This document shows, piece after piece, positions 7,068-16,390 of a stretch of DNA of 64,000 nt. The position numbers were made by a program, and so were the translations under genes. The stretch is from the NCBI RefSeq assembly GCF_013155365.1, contig NZ_JABJRA010000004.1, positions 124,001-188,000 on the forward strand, in the 5' to 3' direction. The stretch is from Nocardioides sp. zg-DK7169. GTDB lineage: Bacteria > Actinomycetota > Actinomycetes > Propionibacteriales > Nocardioidaceae. Within the stretch, counting starts at the first letter, position 1; every line of letters begins with the position of its first letter. The notes below the pieces were generated by a model. It worked only from the letters and a program-made list of their open reading frames with translations. It was not told where the DNA came from and made no database searches.

Positions 7068-8963
7068 TCAGCCCCGCGCGAGGACCTCGAGCACCGGTGC
7101 GCCCCACCGCTCCAGCTTCTTCGGCCCGATGCCGGCGACGTCGAGCAGCTGCGCGGCGTCGGCGGGGTTGCGCGCGGCGACCGCGACCAGGGTGCGGTCG
7201 CTGAGGACGAAGAAGGGCTGCAGGCCGAGCCCGGCCGCCTGCTCGGCGCGCCACGCGTGCAACGCGTCGTAGCGGTCTCGGGCCGGAGCATCCAGGTCGC
7301 CGAGGGCGACCGGAGCGGCGACGGCGCGCGACGTCGACCGGGTGCCGCGCTTCCGGGTCGTACGGCGCCGCGAGCGCTTCGTGGTGCTGCGGCGCTTGCG
7401 GGTGGCCCGGGCGGCGCGCGGGGCGGGCGGGGCCTCGACCGGCTGGTCGCGGCGCAGCCCGACGCGCACCTCGCCGGCCAGCACCCGCGCCGAGGTCGCG
7501 GTCAGGTGCAGCGTCTGGCGGCCGCGGACGTCGCAGGCGAGGTGGCCCATGGCCAGCAGCTGCCGTACGACGGCGCGCAGGCGCTCCGCGGGGACCTCGG
7601 CGTCACCGAGGTGCTCGAACAGCCCGGCGACGTCGACCACCCGCCGCGCCTGGGCGAGCTCCGCGACCGCGGTGAGCAGCATCCGGGCCGCCGGCGTCGC
7701 GTCGTACGCCGCGGGCGGGGCGAGGCAGGTGTCGCAGCGCCCGCAGCGCTCGGGCCCGGGCTGGCCGAAGTGGGCCAGCAGCTGCCCGCGACGGCAGTGC
7801 AGGGTCTCGCAGAGCGCGAGCATCGCCTCCACGTTGGCGCTCTGCACGGCACGCTGCGCGGCGCCGCCGGGGGAGCGCGCGATGAAGCGGCGCAGCTGGG
7901 CCACGTCGCTGGTGCCGTAGGCCAGCCACGCGGTGGCCGGCGCACCGTCGCGTCCCGCGCGGCCGGTCTCCTGGTAGTAGCCCTCGACCGACTTCGGCAG
8001 GTCGAGGTGCGCCACGAAGCGGACGTCGGGCTTGTCGATGCCCATCCCGAAGGCGACGGTCGCGACCACCACCAGCCCCGGCTCGTGCTGGAAGCGGGCC
8101 TGCGCCACGCCACGGACCTCCGTCGCCAGCCCCGCGTGGTAGGCGAGCGCCTCGATGCCGTGGGCGGTGAGGTACGCCGCGGTCTCCTCGACCGAGCGGC
8201 GGGTGAGGCAGTAGACGATCCCCGAGTCACCGGGGTGCTCGCTCATGAGCAGGTCGAGCAGCTGGCGGCGCGGGTCGGCGTCCTTGGCCACGATGCGGTA
8301 CTCGATGTTGGGCCGGTCGAAGGACGCCACGAAGCGTCCCGACCCGTGGTCCGCCCCCGGCTCGGCGCCGCCGTCCGCACCCAGGCGCAGCCCCAGCCGC
8401 TCCTCGATCTCGGCGGCGGTGGCGAGGGTGGCGGTGGCGGTCAGCGCGATCCGCGGCACCTCGGGGAACCGCTCGGTGAGGCGGGAGATGGTCAGGTAGT
8501 CCGGGCGGAAGTCGTGGCCCCAGGAGGCCACGCAGTGGGCCTCGTCGACCGCGATCACGCTGATCGGGGCCCGCGCCAGCAGGTCGAGGGTGCCGGGCGC
8601 GGCGAGCCGCTCGGGGGAGAGGTAGAGCAGGTCGAGCTCGCCGGCGGCGTACGCCCGGGTGACCTCGCGGCGCTGATCGGGGTCCAACGAGGAGTTCAGG
8701 AACGCCGCGCGCACGCCGATGCCCGCCAGCGCGCCGACCTGGTCGTGCATGAGGGCGATCAGCGGCGAGACCACGATGCCGGTGCCGGGGCGCACCAGCG
8801 CGGGCACCTGGTAGCACAGCGACTTCCCGCCGCCGGTCGGCATCAGCACCAGGGCGTCGCGGCCGGCGACGAGCGTCTCGATGACGGCCGCCTGCTGGCC
8901 GCGGAACTCGCGGTGCCCGAACCTGCGCCGGAGGACCTGGAGAGCGGGGTCGGCGTCGGGCAC
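7068..8963 (-). CDS. recQ: ATP-dependent DNA helicase RecQ
   Basis: The protein has 631 residues and is a superfamily 2 3'-5' DNA helicase. Domains in order are a helicase core with motif [11 protein letters not shown] (about residues 41-50) and motif [16 protein letters not shown]; the second RecA domain with [10 protein letters not shown] (motif VI); the RecQ zinc-binding region with CETLHC and CGRCDTC; a shortened winged-helix part; a Lys/Arg/Ser/Thr-rich linker ([14 protein letters not shown]); and a C-terminal HRDC domain (about 560-630) ending [11 protein letters not shown]. The GTG at 8963 is the first possible start and lacks a clear ribosome site. It acts in recombination and replication-fork repair. 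Confidence 0.95.
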   Translation of the reverse strand: MPDADPALQVLRRRFGHREFRGQQAAVIETLVAGRDALVLMPTGGGKSLCYQVPALVRPGTGIVVSPLIALMHDQVGALAGIGVRAAFLNSSLDPDQRREVTRAYAAGELDLLYLSPERLAAPGTLDLLARAPISVIAVDEAHCVASWGHDFRPDYLTISRLTERFPEVPRIALTATATLATAAEIEERLGLRLGADGGAEPGADHGSGRFVASFDRPNIEYRIVAKDADPRRQLLDLLMSEHPGDSGIVYCLTRRSVEETAAYLTAHGIEALAYHAGLATEVRGVAQARFQHEPGLVVVATVAFGMGIDKPDVRFVAHLDLPKSVEGYYQETGRAGRDGAPATAWLAYGTSDVAQLRRFIARSPGGAAQRAVQSANVEAMLALCETLHCRRGQLLAHFGQPGPERCGRCDTCLAPPAAYDATPAARMLLTAVAELAQARRVVDVAGLFEHLGDAEVPAERLRAVVRQLLAMGHLACDVRGRQTLHLTATSARVLAGEVRVGLRRDQPVEAPPAPRAARATRKRRSTTKRSRRRTTRKRGTRSTSRAVAAPVALGDLDAPARDRYDALHAWRAEQAAGLGLQPFFVLSDRTLVAVAARNPADAAQLLDVAGIGPKKLERWGAPVLEVLARG

Positions 8964-8995
8964 GGGCGTCAGCGTCTCGCACCCGCCACGGACGA

Positions 8996-9018
8996 GCCGC
9001 CACCGGGGTGGTGGCGGC
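8996..9018 (-). terminator. Hairpin terminator after the secreted hydrolase genes
   Basis: GCCGCCACC (8996-9004) pairs perfectly with GGTGGCGGC (9010-9018) around a GGGGT loop. It lies 22 bases after the stop of the minus-strand hydrolase gene (9040) and just ahead of recQ, separating the two units. Confidence 0.75.
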
Positions 9019-9039
9019 CCGCCCGAGGTCAGGCGTGCG

Positions 9040-10005
9040 TCACGGGGAGCTGGTCACCGTGACGGCGGTGTCCGCGGCGTCGCCCGTCGAGTAGACGTAC
9101 GTCGCCGCGGCGGTGTCACCGAGCTGGGCGCGCAGCCAGAGCGCGGACCACCGGGCGGTGGTCTCGATGCTCGCGGCCTGGGTGCTCGCCTGGGTGCTGG
9201 TCTCCGCCGCCGCCCCGCTGGGGTTCTGGACGTTGGTGATGCCGTAGTGGTTGGCACCGGAGACCCGGACGATCTGCTTGCGCCCGTTCGCGATCTTGGC
9301 GTAGGTGCTCTCGGCCTGCGCCGGCTCGGCCATGCCGTCGGACTGGCCCTGCACGAGCTGCACGGGGATCTGGTTGTCGATGGACGGGTGGATCCCCAGG
9401 ATCGCGTTGTTGGTGCCGTAGAACGACCCCGCCTTGACCGCCGCGGGCAGGTCGAAGGACAGCGTCGTGCAGAACGGGATGGAGCACCTGTCCTCGGCGA
9501 TGCTCAGCCCGGTGGCGCCCCCGAAGGAGTGGCCGAGCAGGACCATCGTGTCGGTGTCGATGCGCCCGTGCAGCGGCGAGGACGCCGAGGCGTTCTCGCT
9601 CGCCATCCACGACAGCGTCTCCCCGACCTGGCTGGTCGAGGTGTAGTAGTCGGTGTCGAAGAAGTTGAAGCGGCGGTGGTTCGGCGTGACCACGACGAAG
9701 CCGTACGACGCGACTGCCGCGGCGTACTCGCTGTAGTGCTGGCGGTGCACCTTGCCGCCCTGGAGCAGCAGTGCGACCGGCAGCTCACCGGTGGCGTGGG
9801 TGGGGTGGTAGACGGCGGTGCCGTCGTTCTTGATCTGCGACTGGTACGTCGAGACCGCCGCGGGCGTGATCGCGGACGTGGGGTCCGCGGTGGCCGTGCT
9901 CGGCGTCGCCAGCCCGAGGAGGGCGGTGAGCAGCAGGGCCGAGAGCACGCGCAGGGGGAGTGCGCGTGGGGACATCGTGATGCTTCGGTTCATGCGTCTG
10001 TTCAT
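9040..10005 (-). CDS. Secreted alpha/beta hydrolase (GHSFGG)
   Basis: The protein has 321 residues. The signal peptide spans about 1-40 ([14 protein letters not shown], cleavage near TATA-DP). The mature protein is an alpha/beta hydrolase with the nucleophile elbow GHSFGG (Ser about 160), an acid region in VQGQSDGM (Asp) and a probable catalytic His in SGANHYG. The layout resembles PAF-acetylhydrolase/dienelactone-hydrolase-like esterases. ATG 10005 is the first start; the next ATG (9993) has an AAGG sequence better spaced and is an equal candidate. A second secreted hydrolase lies 51 bases upstream on the same strand. Natural substrate unknown, probably an ester. Confidence 0.85.
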   Translation of the reverse strand: MNRRMNRSITMSPRALPLRVLSALLLTALLGLATPSTATADPTSAITPAAVSTYQSQIKNDGTAVYHPTHATGELPVALLLQGGKVHRQHYSEYAAAVASYGFVVVTPNHRRFNFFDTDYYTSTSQVGETLSWMASENASASSPLHGRIDTDTMVLLGHSFGGATGLSIAEDRCSIPFCTTLSFDLPAAVKAGSFYGTNNAILGIHPSIDNQIPVQLVQGQSDGMAEPAQAESTYAKIANGRKQIVRVSGANHYGITNVQNPSGAAAETSTQASTQAASIETTARWSALWLRAQLGDTAAATYVYSTGDAADTAVTVTSSP

Positions 10006-10056
10006 CCTTCGGCTGGGGGGAGCGCCTGCACCGGACGGGCAGGCCGGTGGGGATGA

Positions 10057-11022
10057 TCAGCGGATCGGTGCTGCGAGGGGCAGGGTGCGGTCGACGAGGT
10101 CCTTCACCTTGGTGCCGCACGTGGAGACGGCGGCCGCGTCGGTGCAGTAGTACGCCGCGGTGCGGGTGCCGGTCGCGAGGTCCTTGGCCCAGGTGGAGCC
10201 GAAGTCACGCAGGCGCGCGGTCTGGGTGGTGTTGGCCGAGCAGCCGGCGCCGGCGATGCCGATGAGGTCGGTGTTCTCGCCCTCGACGTCGATGTGGCAG
10301 CTGCCGCCGACGGGCATGCCGAGGGTGAACTTCTCCCACACCAGCTGGAGGCCGACGTAGGGGTTGTCGAGGCCGACGAGCGCCTCGGCGGAGTTGTTGA
10401 ACAGGTTGGTGATGCTCGGGCGGGCCGTCACGGCCAGCACCTCGCGGGCGCCGCCGTCGGAGATGGCCTCCAGGTTGGCGGTGAAGCCGCCGCTGGCGAC
10501 CGGGTCGAACAGGATCGCGCCGGCGAGGTCGCCGTACCCGTTGGCGTCCAGCCGGGCGCCGAGCGCGCTGGCGAAGTGGCCGCCCGCAGAGTGCCCGCCG
10601 ACGATGTAGCGGCTCGGCAGCGCCTTGCCAGCCGGCGGGGTCACGGCGCGCGAGGTCAGCAGGTCGCCCAGGTCGGCGGCGAGCTCGGGGTTGCCGGCGG
10701 TCATGTCGCCGTTGACGCAGAGCACCATCACGCCCTTCTCGGCGATCGCCTTGCTGGTGCCGCGCAGGTTGCCGCAGCCGCGGCTGAACCCGTGGTTGAG
10801 CACCATCAGCGCCGAGGCCGAGGTGTTCGGCAGGTACCAGTCGACGCTGTGGCTGGTGCCGTCGATCCGCAGCTGGGTGTTGACGCAGGTGCTGCTCGAG
10901 GAGCTGTAGTTGTGGCACGCCTGCTCGGCCGCCTGGGCCGTCGGTGCGAGGCCGACCAGGCCGCTGAGCATCGTGCCGGCCGCCAGCAGCCCGGCGAAGA
11001 GAGCCCTCTTGTTGCTTCTCAC
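10057..11022 (-). CDS. Secreted alpha/beta hydrolase (GHSAGG)
   Basis: The protein has about 321 residues. The signal peptide is hydrophobic (ALFAGLLAAGTMLSGLVGL) and ends near AQA-A. The mature protein has an oxyanion segment LNHGFSRGCG, nucleophile elbow GGHSAGGHF (Ser about 145) and several cysteines that could form disulfides outside the cell. GTG 11022 was chosen because GGAGG lies six bases upstream; two ATG codons at 11025 and 11028 are nearly or directly on top of that ribosome site. It is probably co-transcribed with the downstream hydrolase. The two proteins share fold and export but little sequence, so they may act on different esters. Confidence 0.82.
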   Translation of the reverse strand: MRSNKRALFAGLLAAGTMLSGLVGLAPTAQAAEQACHNYSSSSSTCVNTQLRIDGTSHSVDWYLPNTSASALMVLNHGFSRGCGNLRGTSKAIAEKGVMVLCVNGDMTAGNPELAADLGDLLTSRAVTPPAGKALPSRYIVGGHSAGGHFASALGARLDANGYGDLAGAILFDPVASGGFTANLEAISDGGAREVLAVTARPSITNLFNNSAEALVGLDNPYVGLQLVWEKFTLGMPVGGSCHIDVEGENTDLIGIAGAGCSANTTQTARLRDFGSTWAKDLATGTRTAAYYCTDAAAVSTCGTKVKDLVDRTLPLAAPIR

Positions 11023-11187
11023 CATCATCCTCCGATGTCGTGATGCAGCGGGGTGCCGCATCCCCACGCCGGAAGGTAGGGCTCGGAGCGCGTAGAAGGA
11101 TATATACCCTGGTCGTCCTCGGGCAGAGTGTGACCGGGTCGTGACCTGGGTTCCGCTGTGCGGATCAGGAACGGACCCGGACGGTGC

Positions 11188-12753
11188 TCAGCTCCCGCCG
11201 GCCGGGAGTGCCTCGAGCAGGATGTCGGGGTTGTCGCGGGCAGTGACGTTCGCGCGCCACTGGTCCACGAAGAGCGCCAGGTGGGTGCCGTCGGTGCGCT
11301 GGAGGACCTCGACGCCGCGCTTGCCGCGCAGTGCCAGGGCGCCGTCGGCGTCGGTGATCCGCGCGACCTGGTAGTCGAGGCGGGAGAAGCGGATGGGGGA
11401 GTTGAACTCGTTCTTCATCCGGTCCTCGACGACCTCGAACTGCAGCGGGCCGACGGCCGCGAGCACCGGGCTCTGGTCGCCGCGCAGGTCCGAGCGCAGC
11501 ACCTGGACCACGCCCTCCTGGTCCAGCTGCTCGATGCCGCGGCGGAACTGCTTGTAGCGACCGATGTCGCCGGCGCTGGCCGCCATGAAGTGCTCGGGCG
11601 CGAAGCTCGGGACCGGCGGGTACTCGATCGGGTCGCCGACGTACACCGTGTCGCCGACGCGCAGCGCCTGGGCGTTGACGAAACCGATGATGTCGCCGGG
11701 GGAGGCGTGCTCGACCGAGGCGGTGTCGCGGCCGAAGACCGACTGGGCGTACTTGGTCGCGAACGGGCGCCCGGTCGAGGCGTGGGTGACCACCATGCCG
11801 CGCTCGAAGCGCCCGGAGACCACCCGGGCATAGGCGAGGCGGTCGCGGTGGGCGTTGTTCATGCCCGACTGGACCTTGAAGATGAAGGCGCTGAAGTCGT
11901 CGCCGACCTCGCGGACCTTGCCGTCGACCCCGGCCGTCGCGCTGGGCTCGGGGGCCAGGTCGAGGAGCAGGTCGAGGAGCTGGGCGACGCCGAAGTTCTG
12001 CAGCGCCGAGGCGAACATGACCGGGGTGGTCTCGCCGGCCAGGAAGCGCTTCTGGTCGTGGTCGGCCTCGTCGAGGGCGAGCAGCTCGTGCTCCTCGACG
12101 GCGTCGGCCCAGACCGCGGCGTCGACCTCCTCGACCTCGGTGGGCGACATCCGGCGCTCGGGTGCGATGGTCGCGCCGCCGGCGGTGCGGGTGTACTTCA
12201 CGAACTCCCCGGTACGCCGGTCCAGCACGCCGCGGAAGTCTCCGGCCTCGCCGACCGGCCAGGTCAGCGGCGTCGGGCGCAGCTTGATCCGGCGCTCGAT
12301 CTCGTCCATCAGCTCCAGCGGGGAGAGGCCGGGGCGGTCCCACTTGTTGATCACGGTGATCACCGGGATGCCGCGCAGCGCGCACACCTTGAACAGCTTC
12401 AGGGTCTGCGGCTCGAGCCCCTTGCCCGCGTCGATCAGCATCACCGCGGAGTCGACGGCCGACAGCACCCGGTAGGTGTCCTCGGAGAAGTCGCTGTGGC
12501 CGGGGGTGTCGACCAGGTTGATCACGTGGTCGCGGTAGACGAACTGCAGCGCGGCGGAGGTGATCGAGATGCCGCGCGCCTTCTCCATCGCCATCCAGTC
12601 CGAGACGGTGGCGCGCCGGTCGCCCTTGCCGTGGACCGCGCCGGCCTCCGTGATGACCCGCGCGTGCAGCGCGAGCGCCTCGGTGAGGGTGGACTTGCCG
12701 GCGTCAGGGTGGCTGATGACGGCGAACGTACGGCGGGGACGGGTGTCGGACAC
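11188..12753 (-). CDS. prfC: Peptide chain release factor 3 (RF3)
   Basis: The protein has 521 residues and is a translational GTPase that removes RF1/RF2 from ribosomes after peptide release. Visible elements are G1 HPDAGKST (about residues 15-22), switch I with ARGISITSAALQF, G3 DTPGHSDFSEDTYR, G4 NKWD, and the RF3 C-terminal domains with SFAPEHFMAASAGDIGRYKQF and VVEDRMKNEFN. Length matches the family. GTG 12753 has no ribosome site but follows a TAGGTT hexamer by six bases, so the mRNA is probably leaderless. It is separated from the upstream gad gene by a hairpin. Confidence 0.96.
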   Translation of the reverse strand: MSDTRPRRTFAVISHPDAGKSTLTEALALHARVITEAGAVHGKGDRRATVSDWMAMEKARGISITSAALQFVYRDHVINLVDTPGHSDFSEDTYRVLSAVDSAVMLIDAGKGLEPQTLKLFKVCALRGIPVITVINKWDRPGLSPLELMDEIERRIKLRPTPLTWPVGEAGDFRGVLDRRTGEFVKYTRTAGGATIAPERRMSPTEVEEVDAAVWADAVEEHELLALDEADHDQKRFLAGETTPVMFASALQNFGVAQLLDLLLDLAPEPSATAGVDGKVREVGDDFSAFIFKVQSGMNNAHRDRLAYARVVSGRFERGMVVTHASTGRPFATKYAQSVFGRDTASVEHASPGDIIGFVNAQALRVGDTVYVGDPIEYPPVPSFAPEHFMAASAGDIGRYKQFRRGIEQLDQEGVVQVLRSDLRGDQSPVLAAVGPLQFEVVEDRMKNEFNSPIRFSRLDYQVARITDADGALALRGKRGVEVLQRTDGTHLALFVDQWRANVTARDNPDILLEALPAGGS

Positions 12754-12759
12754 CCGCTG

Positions 12760-12765
12760 AACCTA
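12760..12765 (-). promoter_or_regulatory. Candidate -10 element of a leaderless prfC transcript
   Basis: On the minus strand TAGGTT (TAnnnT, common actinobacterial -10) ends six bases before the GTG start, which would place the transcription start at or next to the first codon. The lack of any Shine-Dalgarno sequence agrees with leaderless translation. No convincing -35 is visible. Confidence 0.4.
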
Positions 12766-12791
12766 CCGGGGAGAGGCTCCCGGCACTCAGT

Positions 12792-12833
12792 CCGCGGGGC
12801 CCGCTCCGGGGTCCGGACGGAGCGGGCCCGCGG
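12792..12833 (-). terminator. Hairpin terminator after glutamate decarboxylase
   Basis: GGGCCCGCTCC (12797-12807) pairs with GGAGCGGGCCC (12819-12829) in an 11-bp perfect stem. A further four pairs (CCGC/GCGG) follow after one bulged G. It begins three bases after the gad stop at 12836 and lies before the prfC promoter. Confidence 0.8.
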
Positions 12834-12835
12834 GG

Positions 12836-14224
12836 TCAGTGATGGAAGCCTCCTGCTTCCTTCTCCGTGAGCGGCTCCTTGAGCCCGTGCTGGGTGAGGA
12901 TCTCGATGGCGCGCCGGTAGTCCTCCAGCAGCAGCGAGGCGAGGTCGCGGTTCAGGTCGTGGCGCACCAGGATGCGCTGGACGGCCAGGTCCTCGCGGTG
13001 CGGCGGCAACGTGTAGGCAGGCACCTGCCAGCCGCGGGTGCGCAGCCGGTCGGCCAGGTCGAAGAGCGTGAACCCGTGCTCGACGCCCTCCTTCAGCTTC
13101 CAGGTGAGGCCGGGGATGCCGCCGCGGCCGTCGTAGACCAGGTCGAAGGGACCCATGGCAGCGATCTCGTCGGCGAGGTACTGCGCGGTCCGGTAGCCCG
13201 CCTCGTGGATCTTGCGGTAGCCGGCGCGGCCCAGGCGCAGGAAGTTGTAGTACTGCGCGACCACCTGGCCGCCGGGGCGCGAGAAGTTCAGCGCGAACAC
13301 CGCCAGGTCGCCGCCCAGGTAGTTCACGTGGAAGACCAGCTCCTCGGGCAGGTCGGAGGAGTCGCGCCAGATCACCCAGCCCACCCCGAGGGGCGCCAGG
13401 CCGAACTTGTGCCCCGAGGCATTGATCGACTTCACCCGCGGCAGCCGGAAGTCCCACACCAGGTCGGGGTCGACGAACGGCGCGATGAACCCGCCGCTGG
13501 CGGCGTCGACGTGGATCGGGACGTCGAGGCCGGTGTCCTCCTGCAGCCGGTCCAGCGCCGCCGCCACCTCGGCCACCGGCTCGTACTGGCAGGTGAAGGT
13601 GACCCCCAGGGTCGGGACCACGCCGATGGTGTTCTCGTCGACGCGCTTCACCGCCTCCTCGGGCGTCATGATCAGCCGATCGCCCTCCATCGGGATCTCG
13701 CGCAGCTCCACGTCCCAGTAGCGGGCGAACTTGTGCCAGCAGATCTGCACCGGACCGGTGACCAGGTTGGGTCGCTCGGTGGACCGGCCCTCGGCGCGCC
13801 GGCGCTGGCGCCAGCGCCACAGCATCGCCATGCCCCCGAGCATCGCCGCCTCGCTGGAGCCCGTGGTCGAGGTGCCCATCGTGTCGGCGGCCTCCGGGCT
13901 GTGCCACAGGTCGGCGAGCATGTGCACGCAACGGCCCTCGAGCTCGGCGGTCTGCGGGTACTCGTCCTTGTCGATCATGTTCTTGTCCAGCGAGGTCGCC
14001 ATCAGCTCCTGGACCTCGGGCTCCGCCCAGGTCTGGCAGAACGTCGCCAGGTTCTGCCGCGAGTTCCCGTCGAGCATCAGCTCGTCGTGCACGACCTGGT
14101 AGGCGTGCCGGGCGACCTGCTCGGTCTCGGGCACCCGGTACTTCGGCAGCGGGGTGGACAGGTCGCTCGAGGCGAACACGTCGTCCTCGAGGTCGTCGCG
14201 GACCGAGTCCTTGCGGTGCAACAT
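12836..14224 (-). CDS. gadB: Glutamate decarboxylase (PLP-dependent)
   Basis: The protein has 462 residues, close to E. coli GadB (466). It decarboxylates L-glutamate to GABA using one cytosolic proton and PLP. The PLP lysine is in [10 protein letters not shown] (Lys about 273), the PLP-stacking and phosphate region in [12 protein letters not shown], and the cofactor aspartate in HVDAASGGF. The C-terminus ends GGFHH, so a C-terminal histidine as in pH-gated enzymes is present. ATG 14224 has GAGGAG eight bases upstream. No glutamate/GABA antiporter gene is adjacent, so a link to acid resistance is uncertain; GABA-shunt metabolism is equally possible. Confidence 0.95.
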   Translation of the reverse strand: MLHRKDSVRDDLEDDVFASSDLSTPLPKYRVPETEQVARHAYQVVHDELMLDGNSRQNLATFCQTWAEPEVQELMATSLDKNMIDKDEYPQTAELEGRCVHMLADLWHSPEAADTMGTSTTGSSEAAMLGGMAMLWRWRQRRRAEGRSTERPNLVTGPVQICWHKFARYWDVELREIPMEGDRLIMTPEEAVKRVDENTIGVVPTLGVTFTCQYEPVAEVAAALDRLQEDTGLDVPIHVDAASGGFIAPFVDPDLVWDFRLPRVKSINASGHKFGLAPLGVGWVIWRDSSDLPEELVFHVNYLGGDLAVFALNFSRPGGQVVAQYYNFLRLGRAGYRKIHEAGYRTAQYLADEIAAMGPFDLVYDGRGGIPGLTWKLKEGVEHGFTLFDLADRLRTRGWQVPAYTLPPHREDLAVQRILVRHDLNRDLASLLLEDYRRAIEILTQHGLKEPLTEKEAGGFHH

Positions 14225-14241
14225 GTCGGGTGCTCCTCGCT

Positions 14242-14257
14242 CCGGCGCAGGCGCCGG
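14242..14257 (-). terminator. Possible hairpin between the YhgE-type gene and gad
   Basis: CCGGCGC (14242-14248) and GCGCCGG (14251-14257) are perfect inverted copies separated by AG. The hairpin lies in the 72-bp gap after the YhgE-type gene stop and before the gad start on the same strand. It may be a weak terminator or simply leader structure. Confidence 0.35.
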
Positions 14258-14296
14258 GGATTCGGGGTCGGGTGCGGCCTCGGGGTGGTGGCCGGG

Positions 14297-16390
14297 TCAC
14301 AGCACCAGCTCGGGCTGGAGCCGGTTGGGGGTCCACACCTTCTGGCGCCGCGCGGCGATCGCGGTGGCCAGCAGGGCGAGCAGGCACACGCCGAGCAGCA
14401 CCCCGAGGTTGCGCGCCACGATCGGCGCCTCCCCGCCGTACAACGTCTGGCGCAGGCTGTCCACGGCGTAGGTCATCGGCAGGAACCAGTGCAGCGAGCG
14501 CAGCGGCTCCGGGATCGTCTCCCAGGGGAAGGTGCCGCCGGCGGTGACCAGCTGGATGAGCATGAGCACCAGCCCGAGGAACTCCCCGACGGTGCCGAGC
14601 CAGGCGTTGAGGGCCTGGATGATCGCCACGAAGGTCACCGAGGAGACCACCAGGACGGCGATCGTCCCGAGCTCGTGCACCGCGTCGATGTCGAGCGCGT
14701 AGCGGACGATCGCGTACATCACGCCGGCCTGGAGCAGGCCGACCAGAGCAGGTGGGACCAGCCCGCCGAGCGCGGTGCGCAGTGAGGGGCCGTCGGCGGC
14801 GAGCGCGCGCAGCGAGAGCGGCCGGACGAGCAGGAACAGCACGTAGGCGCCGATCCAGCCGCCCAGGGACATGAAGAACGGGGCGAGGCCCGCGCCGTAC
14901 GACCCGGCGCGCGCGAGGGTGTCGTCGCGGACGCCCACGGGGTCTCCGATGGTCTGCGCGGTACGGCGCTCGGTCCGCTCGTCCAGGTCGGGCACCTTGC
15001 GCAGCCCGCGCGCCAGGCCGTTGCGGAGCTCGGCCGTCCCGGACTCCAGGCGCCGTCCGCCGTCGCGCAGGGTCGTGCTCGCCGACGCCAGCCGGTTGGC
15101 CCCCGCGGAGAGCTCGTTCGCACCGGCGACCAGGCGGCCGGTGTCATCGGCCAGCGTGCGCGCGCCCCCGGCGAGGCTGGCGCTGCCCGAGGCGACCTGG
15201 CTGCCGCCGGAGGCGGCGCGTGAGATGCCGTCGACGAGGGTCGGCGAGGCCGCGGCCAGCCGGGCCGCGCCGGCAGCCACCTCCTCGGAGCCGCGACCGA
15301 GCTGGTCGAGCTGCGCCGAGGCCCGCTGGACCTGCGCGGCGGCGCGGTCGACCGGGATGGCGCCGGCGCTCAGCTGGTCCAGCAGCTGGTCCGCCTCGGC
15401 GCGGGTGAGCAGCCCGTCCTGGACCAGCGTCGCGAGCGCGTCGGCGAGCGAGGCGCGCGCGGCGCGCAGCTGCGCGGCGACCACCCGGGAGACCTCCGCC
15501 GCCTCCCGGCCGAGGATGGCGACGCGCGCGTTGCCGGCCGCGACCTCGCGCGCACCGGTGGCGAGCCTGCTGGTGTCCGCGGGCAGCGAGGAGGTCCGCT
15601 CACGCAGCGTCTGGAGCCCGGAGGAGAGGGTCTGGGTGCCCTGCTCCAGCTGGGTCGCTCCCTCGGAGAGCCGGTTCGCGCCGTCGGAGAGCTGCCCGGC
15701 GCCGCTGGCGGCCTGCTCGGCGCCGCTGGCCAGGCGCGCGGTGCCCTCGACCAGCTGCACGGTGCCGCGGGAGAGCCGGCTGGTGCCGTCGACCAGCCGG
15801 TTCGCGCCCTTCACGCCGCGGGTCAGGTCGGTGTGGACCACGTCGAGGCCCTGCAGGAAGGCGCTGGCCGCCTTGGTCCCGACCTGCTGGGCGATCGCCT
15901 TGCGCACGTCCTCGGCGATGGTCTTCGCGATCGTGGTGGCGAGGTAGTTGGTCGCGTCGTTGGTGAGCAGGTCGAGGCTGGCCTTGCGGGGCTGGTAGCG
16001 CGTGGAGGAGACGAGGTCGGCGGAGAAGCGCGGGCCGATCACCAGCGCGGCGTCGTAGCGCCCCGTCGCGATGCCGTCCTCGGCCTCCAGCTCGGAGGTC
16101 TCGACCCAGCCGAAGCCGCCGTCTCCATCGAGCAGCCGGCTGGCGACCTCCTCGCCGTAGTCGACGCGCCGCGAGGTCCCGTTCGCGGCGTCGCGGAGGA
16201 CCGCGCCCCGGTCCTGCACGACCAGCGCGGCCGGCACCCGGTCCAGGGAGGCATAGGGGTCCTTGTTGGCGTAGACGTACAGCCCGGCGTACAGCGACGG
16301 GATGACGACGAGGGCCAGGATCGCGAGCTTGGGCAGCACGCCTGCGGTGATCCGCCGCAGCTCGGTGATGGCGAGCCGGATGACGATCAT
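14297..16390 (-). CDS. YhgE/Pip domain membrane protein
   Basis: The protein has 697 residues. A first membrane span (KLAILALVVIPSLYAGLYVYANKDPY) leads to an extracytoplasmic domain. A long central region of heptad-like repeats follows (GANRLVDGTSRLSRGT, GAEQAASGAGQLSDGA), predicted to form an extended helical stalk as in phage-infection protein Pip and YhgE. The C-terminal block has about six spans (from LAPFFMSLGGWIGAYVLFLL). Such proteins are linked to ABC-2-type export, type VII-related LXG secretion or phage adsorption in other phyla. Its ATG overlaps the end of an ABC-ATPase-like gene by four bases, so the two probably form one complex. Confidence 0.88.
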   Translation of the reverse strand: MIVIRLAITELRRITAGVLPKLAILALVVIPSLYAGLYVYANKDPYASLDRVPAALVVQDRGAVLRDAANGTSRRVDYGEEVASRLLDGDGGFGWVETSELEAEDGIATGRYDAALVIGPRFSADLVSSTRYQPRKASLDLLTNDATNYLATTIAKTIAEDVRKAIAQQVGTKAASAFLQGLDVVHTDLTRGVKGANRLVDGTSRLSRGTVQLVEGTARLASGAEQAASGAGQLSDGANRLSEGATQLEQGTQTLSSGLQTLRERTSSLPADTSRLATGAREVAAGNARVAILGREAAEVSRVVAAQLRAARASLADALATLVQDGLLTRAEADQLLDQLSAGAIPVDRAAAQVQRASAQLDQLGRGSEEVAAGAARLAAASPTLVDGISRAASGGSQVASGSASLAGGARTLADDTGRLVAGANELSAGANRLASASTTLRDGGRRLESGTAELRNGLARGLRKVPDLDERTERRTAQTIGDPVGVRDDTLARAGSYGAGLAPFFMSLGGWIGAYVLFLLVRPLSLRALAADGPSLRTALGGLVPPALVGLLQAGVMYAIVRYALDIDAVHELGTIAVLVVSSVTFVAIIQALNAWLGTVGEFLGLVLMLIQLVTAGGTFPWETIPEPLRSLHWFLPMTYAVDSLRQTLYGGEAPIVARNLGVLLGVCLLALLATAIAARRQKVWTPNRLQPELVL

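Noticed and set aside
6723..9062. 779-codon open frame antisense to recQ
   Set aside because: Typical high-GC antisense frame with skewed composition; RecQ motifs are complete on the other strand.
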